Shown one piece after another: positions 25,401-32,342 of a stretch of DNA of 64,000 bases. The stretch covers positions 1 through 64,000 of the forward strand of contig NKIK01000011.1 in NCBI GenBank assembly GCA_002256115.1, in the 5' to 3' direction. A model generated the notes under the pieces. It was not told the DNA's origin. It did not search any database and was given only the letters and a program-made list of their open reading frames with translations. This DNA comes from Burkholderiales bacterium PBB3 (lineage in GTDB: Bacteria > Pseudomonadota > Gammaproteobacteria > Burkholderiales > Burkholderiaceae_C). The first letter of the stretch is position 1. The number at the start of each line of letters is the position of its first letter. The position numbers were made by a program, and so were the translations under genes.

Positions 25401-26000
25401 AAACTTAGTCGTTTTGAGGAAGCTGAGGCCTCTTTCCGCAAGGCTATTGAACTTGATTCAAAATTTGTTTTTGCTTGGGGAGAACTGGGGGAGCTGTTGC
25501 AGGATCGTTTACATCGATACGATGAAGCGGAAGCTGCTTACCGGACTGCGATGGAATGCAACCCGCTCGCCCCATCGCCTGTCGCAAACCTGGCACGGCT
25601 TATGGCGCGGCTAAAGCGAACCAATGAAGCAAATGAACTGTTCCGACAAACGCTCAAACTGGTCGAAGTGACCGATCACAACATACGCTTGCAAGCCCAT
25701 TGCTGGCTGGGCAATAACGACTTGGCGCTGCAGGCGCTGGATGCGTTGGCGGAACAGGCTAGCAAAGGCGATGAGTCTGCGTTCTATGAACTCAAAGAAC
25801 AGTGCTTTGAGTGCCACGTCATTGGTCTGTCCAAACCTTTGGTCGCGTTAATGGAACGTACCCGTTTCGCAGACTTTTTGCAACCTTTCGCGCTGGCGCT
25901 CAGCGCGGCAGGTGGTGACATGGATGCACTCCTAGACGTAGCCGCTGAGGTACGTGGAATGGCAGATGAAGTGTTGGCGCAGATTCGCGGAGCTCGTTAG
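22437..26000 (+). CDS. STAND-like ATPase with eleven C-terminal 36-residue TPRs
   Basis: A 1187-residue protein. Walker A GQRGMGKST (residues 69-77) and Walker B LLLLIDSTD (about 170-178) head the N-terminal NTPase. A winged helix follows near 345-420 (LARAAALPVSSVSAQLTRLE). From about residue 665 come eleven tandem TPR-like units of exactly 36 residues with the pattern R-x-E-E-A-E-A-A-Y-R-K-A-I-E-L-D-P, then a degenerate twelfth. NTPase-wHTH-repeat order is that of STAND switch proteins, with the repeats as sensor. The open frame starts at 22314, but ATG 22437 overlaps the previous stop (ATGTCTGA). The TPR part is less GC-rich than neighbouring core genes. Confidence 0.8.
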   Translation: MSEIPSPPSTPSWGNHNGIAATAKYNPHLWSPGELRAIFVARQRELATILEVLQTAAPNVAPQHLLITGQRGMGKSTLLQRVALAVEDEPELRKTWLPLRFPEEQYTVSTPAELWSNVIGALGDALERHEQSTAEVDSELAQLMNSPKEQREESALAWIKQWCETHHQRLLLLIDSTDLLFANLAGGELSKRGTKQDGGASALWRVRKALLHSPHLLWVGGSYQPLEAHGLYSDAFLDFFQLIELRPLTLIEMQTAIQAMARVFGAGRGLQGDEAEAEVKRVLTARPERLRAMRQLTGGNPRTTVMLYELFAAGGRENVRADLERLLDAMTPLYKARLEVLADQPRKVVAHVMEHWAPVTAKTLARAAALPVSSVSAQLTRLEQEGLVEKTTLSGTKRLGYQCSERFFNIWYLMRNAPRGARARVGWLVEFMRLWYSNDELQGLARTRRNRHRDGLDCDGSELEYSRAIVYAMPKDAQERHQLDWAVFQQARKGGGLGELYELDGEDADYASPHDYLERLEALRNALKLTPVPQDDRQTWVQGVVGALHLTLIEKETLAADCANAPIPKITETRSALAERRKKLITAYDLESIERVEKAVVDGQFFPDCPDAKLALTQMLTCFESHPMAFVVAIGRLVKRCSGLDVETACRRATELAPKNAQAWDFLGDLLSEDIDRSWEAEAAYRKAIEIRPTWAMPWRDLGILLSRKPDRVDEAELAFRKAIELDPDSASSWGVLGALLHYWSNRYEEAEKTYREAIKLDPNSTATWLVLADLLGNRLNRFEDAEAAYRKVIALDPKSKRAWGSLGDILAHELNRNEEGEAAYRKVIELDPKSIAALGALAYLLGDILNRPVEAETLYRRIIELDPELAAPWGALGNLFSYKLHRFEDAEAAYRRAIELDPKWATPWRDLGSLLSYEFSRYGEAEVAYRKAIELAPKWAQTWDALGDLLCKELNRVEEAEAAYRRAIDLDPKSAWPWIGLGQLLSEKLSRFEEAEASFRKAIELDSKFVFAWGELGELLQDRLHRYDEAEAAYRTAMECNPLAPSPVANLARLMARLKRTNEANELFRQTLKLVEVTDHNIRLQAHCWLGNNDLALQALDALAEQASKGDESAFYELKEQCFECHVIGLSKPLVALMERTRFADFLQPFALALSAAGGDMDALLDVAAEVRGMADEVLAQIRGAR

Positions 26001-26279
26001 CGCTGTGAGTTCCACCTGGTCATGCATGGCTCTAGAAGCGTGCCGCAGGAGTGGCTGGTCACCATTCGCCAGTTTGGTGGCCACATCAAGGAAACCTACG
26101 GCAGGCCGATGGAAGAAATCCAGTGTGGCATCTATGACGGCGTGCGCAACATCAACATCAACACCGACGTTCGCCTCACTATGACCGGCGCGATGCGCCA
26201 GGTGTTCGCCCAGCAACCAAGCGAAATCCACCCGCGCAAGGCACTGGTGGCAGTCAAGAATGTTGCGCGCGGCATTGTG
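26001..26279 (+). pseudogene. Fragment of class II fructose-bisphosphate aldolase gene
   Basis: A 93-codon open fragment beginning next to the ATPase stop. [14 protein letters not shown], then the [12 protein letters not shown] segment and [15 protein letters not shown] match the C-terminal part of class II aldolases (FbaA/CbbA), where the LVMHGSSSVPQ and NIDTDLRLA motifs sit. There is no start region and no aldolase C-terminus; the frame runs straight into the lpdA fragment at 26280. It is therefore gene debris joined by recombination, not a working enzyme. Confidence 0.8.
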
Positions 26280-26502
26280 AATGCTAGACGGTCTGATGCA
26301 GGGCGCGGACCGCGATCTGGTCAAGATCTGGCAGAAGATGAACGCCAAGCTCTTCGACAACATCATGCTCAAGACCAAGACCGTGTCTGCACGCACCTTG
26401 CCTGAAGGCATTGAGGTGACGTTCGCAGCAGCAGAGGAGGGCGTGAAAGTGCCCGAGCCGCAGGTCTACGACCTGGTGCTGCAGGCCGTGGGCCGCACGC
26501 CC
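26280..26502 (+). pseudogene. Fragment A of a second lpdA copy
   Basis: Matches intact lpdA from 19961 on ([20 protein letters not shown] and following) to VGRTP, with many synonymous differences and a few amino-acid changes. It ends at the left edge of the IS21 element in ACGCCC, the same point at which fragment B resumes. Confidence 0.9.
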
Positions 26503-26538
26503 CCCGATGGCCACTCAAAGTGCTCCACTTATGGCCAG

Positions 26539-26563
26539 TCAAACTGCTCCACCTCGGCCACCG
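26539..26563 (+). repeat. IS21 terminal transposase-binding-type repeat
   Basis: The motif TCAAACTGCTCCACC followed by a GGCCACCG block near the left terminus. An almost identical copy lies inside istA at 26832-26856. Confidence 0.7.
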
Positions 26564-26655
26564 TAAATTGATGTGCTGAACTCAGCAAACCAGTAGCTCG
26601 GAGGCCACTGGCAGGACGTTACTTTCACCCCCTCACCGTCGAGGGGATAACAGGA

Positions 26656-28227
26656 GTGAACGTCTTGAAACTGCATTTGCAAACCACCATTTGGACCCTG
26701 CTCAAGGCCGGGTCCACCCAGCGCCAGATTGAACGCGCCACAGGCATTTCGCGCCACACGATACGGGCCTACAAGAAGAAGTTCGACAGCCACAGTGCGG
26801 ACCTATCGCCCGATCCGTCGAGCGCGCCAATTCAAACTGCTCCACCCTGGCCACCGACCCTACCACCTGAACGGGTGACCGGCACCTCCATCTGTGAACC
26901 CTACCGCGACTACATCGAAGCCCAGTTGCGCCTCAAACGCAACGCTATGGCCATCTACCAAGACCTGGTCGATCAGTTTGGCTTTGCGGGTGCCTACAAC
27001 GCCGTCAAGCGCTTTGCCGCCAAACTGCGCCACCGTGAGCCTGAGCAGTTCGACCGCCTGGAGTTTGCACCCGGTGAGGAGATGCAGGTCGACTACGGTG
27101 AGGGCGCACCCACCCGCGTGCTGGGCACCACCCGCTACCGCAAACCCCGCCTGTTCGTGGCAACGCTACGCTACTCCCGACGCAGCTTTCGCCGCGTGGT
27201 CTGGAAGTCTGGCCAAGAGACTTGGGCCCGGCTGCATGAGCAAGCTTGGCGCTACTTCGGCGGGTCTTGCCGATATGTGGTGCTGGACAACCTCAAAGAG
27301 GGTGTACTCAAGCCCGACATCCACGAGCCCGAGCTCAACCCGGTCTATGCAGCAGCGCTTAAGTACTACGACGTCGTGGGTGACCCCGCCCGCGTACGAG
27401 ATCCGAATCGCAAAGGTACGGTGGAGAACGCCATCGGCCACACCCAAGCCACCGCCCTCAAGGGCCGACGCTTTGAAACCATTGAGGAGCAGAACGACTT
27501 CCTTGAGCACTGGGAAGTGACCTGGGCCGCCACCCGTATCCACGGCAGTGAGCGCCGCCAAGTGCAGGCCATGTTCGAGGAAGAGAAGTCCCACCTGCAA
27601 GCCCTACCCATCGTGGGTATGCAGTATTTCACCGAGTCCCAGCGCACCGTTTACGACGATACCTGCGTGCGCGTTGACCACAGCAGCTACGCCGCGCGCC
27701 CGGCCCCCATTGGCTCCCTTGTTCTTGTGCGCATCTTTGAGCACCGTATCGAGATTCGCGACCTCCAGTCCCAATCCCTGCTGCGCACCCACCCGCGTGC
27801 CCAACGCCCAGGATCGGTGATCCTGCCCAATGAGGAGCGCGTCTTTAACCCCTCGCGTGAGACCCTGTACATCCTCAACCAGGCCAAGGACATCGGAGCT
27901 CACGCGCATCGGCTGTGCCAGATGCTGTTCGGCATTGAGGGGCGGGTAGGCCAGCGCAAGCTCTGGGGCATCGTGGGCCTGGGGCGCACCTACCCGCACC
28001 GCTTGGTCGACTCAGCTTGCGAACGCGCCATGCTTGACGGGGTCTACAGCTACAAGCACGTCAAGGCGCTCACCGAACGGCTCGTGGCAGATGCCCTTGC
28101 GGCAATTGATTCTGCGCCAGATGCGCACCGCGCTCAGGCCGAGCTGCCCCTGACCCAGGCGCACCCCCTCATCCGCAGCACTGATGAGTACGCAGACCTC
28201 TTTGCCCGCTGCAGCGCCCAGTCATAA
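26656..28227 (+). CDS. istA: IS21-family transposase IstA
   Basis: A 523-residue DDE transposase. An N-terminal helix-turn-helix (STQRQIERATGISRHTIRAY) precedes an rve-type catalytic core with Asp in MQVDYGEG, Asp in VVLDNL and Glu in KGTVENAIG. The start is GTG 26656 after CAGGA. A proline-rich stretch near residues 59-68 is encoded by a copy of the IS terminal repeat. No stops or frameshifts are seen, so the element may be active together with istB. Confidence 0.95.
   Translation: MNVLKLHLQTTIWTLLKAGSTQRQIERATGISRHTIRAYKKKFDSHSADLSPDPSSAPIQTAPPWPPTLPPERVTGTSICEPYRDYIEAQLRLKRNAMAIYQDLVDQFGFAGAYNAVKRFAAKLRHREPEQFDRLEFAPGEEMQVDYGEGAPTRVLGTTRYRKPRLFVATLRYSRRSFRRVVWKSGQETWARLHEQAWRYFGGSCRYVVLDNLKEGVLKPDIHEPELNPVYAAALKYYDVVGDPARVRDPNRKGTVENAIGHTQATALKGRRFETIEEQNDFLEHWEVTWAATRIHGSERRQVQAMFEEEKSHLQALPIVGMQYFTESQRTVYDDTCVRVDHSSYAARPAPIGSLVLVRIFEHRIEIRDLQSQSLLRTHPRAQRPGSVILPNEERVFNPSRETLYILNQAKDIGAHAHRLCQMLFGIEGRVGQRKLWGIVGLGRTYPHRLVDSACERAMLDGVYSYKHVKALTERLVADALAAIDSAPDAHRAQAELPLTQAHPLIRSTDEYADLFARCSAQS
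26832..26856 (+). repeat. IS21 terminal-type repeat inside istA
   Basis: TCAAACTGCTCCACC plus the GGCCACCG block, differing at two positions from the terminal copy at 26539-26563, embedded in the istA coding region where it encodes part of a Pro-rich linker. Confidence 0.65.
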
Positions 28228-28257
28228 CCCCAACCATTTTTAGACCGAGATATTTCC

Positions 28258-29025
28258 ATGACCCTCAATGAGATAGAACGCGCCCTGCGCGAACTGCGCT
28301 TGTCTGGCATTGCCGCCACCTTGAATACCCGTGTCATGCAGGCCCAAAGCTCCCAGGAGCCATTCCTGGACACCTTCGCCTCTATGCTGCAGGACGAACT
28401 GGATCGGCGCCGCTCGCGTGTAACAGAGCGCCGGTTCAAACAATCCGGACTCGATGAACGCTTGAGCCTTGCTGACTTTGATTGGCGCTTTAACCCCAAG
28501 ATACCCAGACAGGCTTGCTTTGAGCTGCACAGCCTCAAATTCATCACTGAAGGTGCCAACGCCCTGATCATTGGCAAACCCGGAACCGGTAAAAGTCACG
28601 TCGCCAAGGCCGTGGCTTACCAAGCAACCCTACAGGGCTACAGCGTCAAGTACGTCGAGGCGGATAGCGACTTTGCGAGGTTCGGCCTGGCCACCCAGGC
28701 TGAACAAGCCAAGATTCTGCTGACCTACACAGACCCTGACCTGCTTGTATTGGACGATCTCTTTCTGGCCCGGCGCATTGCCGAAGTCAGTGCGGAGTTG
28801 CTGCAGGCAATCGTTCACCAGCGCTACAAACTGCGCCGCTCCATTGTTGTGACTTCTAACCGTGTGGTCCAGGACTGGGGCAAATATCTGGGCGACGCCA
28901 CCATGGCAAGCACGATCTTGGACCGCCTGATGCACCGCTGCAGCATGCTCGACTTCGAAGGAAAGAGCTATCGACTCAGGGAAGCGACAGCGCGAATGGC
29001 AGTATCGGCACCCGTTGATTCTTGA
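28258..29025 (+). CDS. istB: IS21 helper ATPase IstB
   Basis: A 255-residue AAA+ ATPase of the DnaC/IstB type that assists IstA in target choice. Walker A GKPGTGKSH and Walker B DLLVLDDLF are intact, followed by TSNR (sensor 1). It begins 30 nt after the istA stop. Length and motifs are normal, so the element looks complete. Confidence 0.95.
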   Translation: MTLNEIERALRELRLSGIAATLNTRVMQAQSSQEPFLDTFASMLQDELDRRRSRVTERRFKQSGLDERLSLADFDWRFNPKIPRQACFELHSLKFITEGANALIIGKPGTGKSHVAKAVAYQATLQGYSVKYVEADSDFARFGLATQAEQAKILLTYTDPDLLVLDDLFLARRIAEVSAELLQAIVHQRYKLRRSIVVTSNRVVQDWGKYLGDATMASTILDRLMHRCSMLDFEGKSYRLREATARMAVSAPVDS

Positions 29026-29153
29026 ACCATGAATAAGGAGAAATTAATCTAAACAGCCCGCCCAGACAGCAGCCCTGAACCCCATAATCTGGCCGTCCTG
29101 CCTGGGGCAGTTTGGGTGGCCATAAGTGGAGCAGTTTGGGGTGGCCATCGGGG

Positions 29154-29450
29154 CGCCCAACGGCAAGAAAATCAGCGCCGACAAAGCCGGCGTGGCAGTG
29201 ACGGACCGTGGCTTTATCAACGTCGACATCCAGATGTGCACCAACTTACCGCACATCTTCGCCATCGGCGACATCGGCGACATCGTCGGCCAGCCAATGC
29301 TGGCGCACAAGGCGGTGCACGAGGCGCATGTGGCTGCGGAAATGATTGCCGGTGAACTGCAAGGCAATAAAGAGCTGGCCGCCGCCGCCTTCAACGCCCG
29401 CGTCATTCCATCCGTGGCCTACACCGACCCCGAAGTGGCCTGGGTCGGCC
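29154..29450 (+). pseudogene. Fragment B of a second lpdA copy
   Basis: Continues fragment A on the other side of the IS element: PNGKKISADKAGVAVTDRGF onward to VAYTDPEVAWVG, matching intact lpdA to about 20465. It contains a 9-bp duplication (IGDIGDIVG for IGDIVG) at the FAD-binding aspartate. The match stops abruptly at 29450. Confidence 0.9.
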
Positions 29451-29665
29451 AGCGGCTTTGGGTGTCTTTGGCAAGGCAGAAAGTAGGGAGGCCGTGCGTC
29501 AACTCTGGCAGAGGTATCTGCCTTAGCGGTATAGCTGGTTTTTTTGCATCCCAATATCCCCTACCGAGTTGCGTACCCGAGACCATCGCGGCTCACAGGC
29601 AAAGGCCGGCTTGCAACCGTTTGTGTTCGGAATTTTGCGGCTGCTAGGGCTTTGGAGGCGCGGAC
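29451..29665. other. Unassigned sequence between lpdA fragment and esterase gene
   Basis: About 215 bp that no longer matches lpdA. The open frame of fragment B runs through it to 29647 without recognisable protein sequence. No RNA or repeat signal seen. Confidence 0.4.
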
Positions 29666-30490
29666 CTATGGAAACAGAAAGCGCATGGCATCCGTGAAAG
29701 AGGGGATAAACATGCCGCCATGGCTTTGTGGGTACTCCTTTTTCTGCGCTTTGAGGCCCTGGTAGTGGCGGCTTTGTATTTGCTCGTACAGCAAAGACCC
29801 GGCAGCGTAATGGCAACAGGTCGCACCATGTACCACCAGGCCAATGGGCAACTGGCCGTTGCTGGCCGCGAACAGCAGTGGTTCCTGGGCTTCCATTCGG
29901 AAGCCGACACTATTGAAGTCGAACGTGCCCTCCTGCATGACGTAGTTTGTGAAGTATTTGCCGCCCAATCGGTCCATGAACAAAGCCAGCCCAACAAATG
30001 ATCCGCCGAGGGAGTGGCCCACAAGGGTTCGCTGGTCGCGCAACACGCGGTACTTGGGTTCAATAAACGGAATCAACTCTCTGGTAATGAATTCATAAAA
30101 CGTTTCCGAGCCGCTGAGTTGGTAGTCGAAGTCGCGCCGGTCGCCTCTGCCAATGGCAACCAAAATAGCCTTGATGCCAAGCTCGTCCAGGATAACGGTC
30201 ATGGTCTCAAACCAGGTATCGCTGTCCAGCGCGTAGATGATGGGGTAGGCCGTGGCGCTGGCTTCATACCCCACGGGCAGGTAGATTCGCAGTGGGTAGT
30301 CCACGCGGCCCGACGAGCGCAACAACGATGTGGACAAGCTGCCATGGGAAGTTACCACCCCTACAGGCGCAGTGACCACGGGGGCGCTGGTTGGCGAGCC
30401 CGTGCCCCCACCGCCCCCGCAAGCCGCGAACGAGACCGTTAGGGCCAAGGCACAGGCGCGAAGCGTTCTCAACATCCATGTGGCTTTCAA
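29666..30490 (-). CDS. Exported alpha/beta-hydrolase (esterase-like lipoprotein)
   Basis: A 274-residue protein with an N-terminal lipoprotein signal (ALALTVSFAACGGGGG), then an alpha/beta-hydrolase domain of the Fes/EsterD type. YPIIYALDSDTWFE is the leading strand, the nucleophile serine is in LVGHSLGGSF, and the likely catalytic His is in PQSHGGMF. It is probably an outer-membrane or periplasmic esterase; substrate unknown. It is inserted between lpdA fragments B and C, on the other strand, so it arrived after or with the break-up of that copy. Met1 or Met6 could be the start. Confidence 0.8.
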   Translation of the reverse strand: MKATWMLRTLRACALALTVSFAACGGGGGTGSPTSAPVVTAPVGVVTSHGSLSTSLLRSSGRVDYPLRIYLPVGYEASATAYPIIYALDSDTWFETMTVILDELGIKAILVAIGRGDRRDFDYQLSGSETFYEFITRELIPFIEPKYRVLRDQRTLVGHSLGGSFVGLALFMDRLGGKYFTNYVMQEGTFDFNSVGFRMEAQEPLLFAASNGQLPIGLVVHGATCCHYAAGSLLYEQIQSRHYQGLKAQKKEYPQSHGGMFIPSFTDAMRFLFP

Positions 30491-30578
30491 GTGAGTTTCC
30501 TTTTTGGAGATGAGGGCATTGGTAGGCCGTGCTCGCCGCAGTGTAATCGGCCAATTACTCCTGACTTGATAGCGTCAT

Positions 30579-30658
30579 ATGATTGGTCGGCGAGATCGTA
30601 CTGGCCATTGAGATGGGTGCGGAGATTGCGCATGGCAGCTGCACGGATGTGCCGCCCG
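30579..30658 (+). pseudogene. Fragment C of a second lpdA copy (3' end)
   Basis: Short remnant of the lpdA end: the GEIVLAIEMGA part is joined to EIAHGSCTDVPP, with the intervening 60 bp of intact lpdA missing between two similar ATGGGTGCGG/ATGGCGGCGG sites. This suggests deletion by slippage between short repeats. Confidence 0.8.
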
Positions 30659-30700
30659 TATGGTGGCAGAGTTCCGAAGGCGAGGCAAATAGGCCACAGA

Positions 30701-30740
30701 GCCCGTGGATAGTGCGGGAGCAGCTTCTTTTTTTATAGCG
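30701..30740 (+). repeat. 40-bp dispersed repeat, copy 6 (intergenic)
   Basis: Full-length copy with the core GATAGTGCGGGAGCAGCT and a T-rich tail ending TATAGC, 42 bp after lpdA fragment C. Confidence 0.9.
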
Positions 30741-30927
30741 CCTTCTTGGTTGCGGAGTGTTGGCTGGACCCAGCAAAGCGCAGCAAGTCTCACTCGGCTT
30801 CAGTAGGGGTGTGTGCGTGACCGCACAGTCCACACCCGGGATATCAACGACGATTGTGCTTTCACAGAGCCCGATTCAAGAGACCTTGATGGGAGCCATT
30901 GTGAACACACCTACAAGGAGCACCACC
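30741..30927. other. Leader region of the CBS-domain gene
   Basis: No gene supported. The frame of the CBS protein is open through it (from 30757), but the sequence is not protein-like and AAGGAG stands just before ATG 30928. The promoter is presumably here but no clear boxes were identified. Confidence 0.4.
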
Positions 30928-31347
30928 ATGCAAAAACTTAAAGACCTGATGAGCAGCGACGTCAAGGTAATCGACCCTGATATGAGCATTCGGGACGCCG
31001 CAATGCAGATGCGAGATGGCGGCTTTGGAATGCTGCCCGTTGGCGAAAACGATCGCATGATTGGAGCAATCACAGACCGTGACATTGCAATTCGTGCCGT
31101 GGCCGAAGGCAAGGACAGCATCACCAAAGTGCGTGATGTCATGTCCGAGGGAATCGCCTGGGTCTTTGAGAACCAATCGGTCGAGGAAGCCGCCAAGATC
31201 ATGAGCGAGCGCCAAGTGCGGCGTTTGCCGGTGGTGGACCGCAACAAACGTCTCGTAGGCATTGTTGCCTTGGGTGACTTTGCCGTCGAACGATCAGAAA
31301 TCCGTCCAGCCGCCGAAGCACTGTCTGAAATTTCCAAGCCATCGTAA
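30928..31347 (+). CDS. Tandem CBS-domain protein
   Basis: A 139-residue protein made of two CBS domains (about residues 5-60 and 70-130). The repeated ends GAITDRDIAIRAV and VGIVALGDFAV are typical nucleotide-binding positions. Stand-alone CBS pairs usually bind adenine nucleotides and act as energy sensors (established knowledge); its partner here is unknown. ATG 30928 was chosen because AAGGAG lies eight to thirteen bases upstream. It is convergent with the phosphagen kinase gene. Confidence 0.88.
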   Translation: MQKLKDLMSSDVKVIDPDMSIRDAAMQMRDGGFGMLPVGENDRMIGAITDRDIAIRAVAEGKDSITKVRDVMSEGIAWVFENQSVEEAAKIMSERQVRRLPVVDRNKRLVGIVALGDFAVERSEIRPAAEALSEISKPS

Positions 31348-31382
31348 GCAAGCTTTCTGAAGCGCCGGGCCTAGGCGAGGCG

Positions 31383-32342
31383 TCAGTGGGTTGCGACCAG
31401 CATTTCCATGTCTTGCAGCATATGTTCTGCTGAAATGCCTACGCGGTTGCGAAAACCGACATCCATAAGCCCACCGCTGTGCCCCGAGTTCTCCCCCGCA
31501 GAGCCTCGTATCTGAATACGGCCCGCAGATTCCAGTCGTGCGAGATGGGGCTCGCGCGTGGCGTCCACACGCGTGCTCACCATATAGCTCGCGCGCATGG
31601 CAGACCCCACATTGCTCGGGCAGCTAGTCAAATAGCCGAGTTGCGTATCCACACAAAAGTCGAGGTACTTTGCCAAGCTGGACATCACCTGCGCCATCAA
31701 TTCCGCGCAAACACCTATACAAGCGCCAGGCATGACCACAGAAACGCGCAAGTGATCCTCCTCATTGATCCAGATAGAGAGCTGCTTTTTGCGCGTGTTG
31801 AAGACACTTCTGCCAATAGGCCAGTCCGCGTGAATTTGCGCTGCAGCCATGTATTTGTCGTGTGGCCCGAACGCCATGCGTCTTAAGACCATGGAGTCAA
31901 GCCTGCCGCTGGGCATGCCCGTGAGCTCCCGGATCCAGCCTGGGAAGTGCGGGGCCAGCGCGTCGCAAGCCCGTACGATCTTGGCCTCTACGCAGAGGCG
32001 CTCTTGGCGTGACATGCCCGCGGTGAATGCATGGTCTGCGAGATTGCGAGCGACTCGGATTCTGGTGGACACGATAGCTGCCGGATTCAGGCAAGCCAAG
32101 TCTTCGCGTTGGGGTCGCGCGGGTGCGCGGAAGTTCTGCAAAATAGGATCGAACAGTTCACGAAAGACACCATAACTCTGGGCATCAGGCGCATAAACAC
32201 CGACGTAACTGTCCGGATGGCAAAGGCCTGAACGAATCACATCCTCCAGCCGAACACCGCCGGGCGTTACGCGGTTGCACAGCTTCGCTCTCAGCGCATC
32301 ATCTAGGGTTTGGGTGAGCAGGGACAATGGCTTATGCGGCAC
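31383..32342 (-). CDS. Bacterial phosphagen (arginine-type) kinase
   Basis: A 319-residue ATP:guanido phosphotransferase, rare in bacteria. Active-site motifs align well with arginine kinase: STRIR (Arg94, Arg96), NEEDHLR (Glu194/195, Arg199), the reactive cysteine in TSCPSNVGSAMRAS (Cys241, Arg250), and RGSAGE (Arg279, Glu284), where arginine kinases have Glu and creatine kinases Val. The N-terminal GVYAPDAQSYGVFRELFDPI resembles the guanidino-specificity region. It probably buffers ATP through phospho-arginine or a related compound. The start overlaps the MscS-type gene by 11 nt, so the two are coupled. McsB protein-arginine kinase is less likely because the N-terminal domain is full. Confidence 0.85.
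   Translation of the reverse strand: MPHKPLSLLTQTLDDALRAKLCNRVTPGGVRLEDVIRSGLCHPDSYVGVYAPDAQSYGVFRELFDPILQNFRAPARPQREDLACLNPAAIVSTRIRVARNLADHAFTAGMSRQERLCVEAKIVRACDALAPHFPGWIRELTGMPSGRLDSMVLRRMAFGPHDKYMAAAQIHADWPIGRSVFNTRKKQLSIWINEEDHLRVSVVMPGACIGVCAELMAQVMSSLAKYLDFCVDTQLGYLTSCPSNVGSAMRASYMVSTRVDATREPHLARLESAGRIQIRGSAGENSGHSGGLMDVGFRNRVGISAEHMLQDMEMLVATH

Larger units (their letters stand above)
26503..29153 (+). mobile_element. IS21-family insertion sequence
   Basis: A complete element of about 2.65 kb carrying istA and istB. The left end (GATGGCCACTCAAAGTGCTC near 26506) and the right end, read in reverse, share CGATGGCCAC and the motif GCTCCACTTATGGCCA, a multi-repeat terminus as in IS21. 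A probable 5-bp target duplication CGCCC is at 26498-26502 and 29154-29158; removing the element restores the lpdA reading GRTPNGKK. Ends are accurate to a base or two because of flanking C runs. Confidence 0.88.

Noticed and set aside
24430-25620. Regular repeats that could suggest a CRISPR array
   Set aside because: The periodicity is 108 bp, in frame, and encodes TPRs.
29126-29647. A 173-codon frame that looks like a gene
   Set aside because: Its centre is an lpdA fragment and its ends are IS21 and unrelated DNA; it is debris.
31383-32342. McsB-type protein-arginine kinase
   Set aside because: The N-terminal guanidino-specificity domain is present and no mcsA or clpC neighbours exist; a small-molecule phosphagen kinase fits better.
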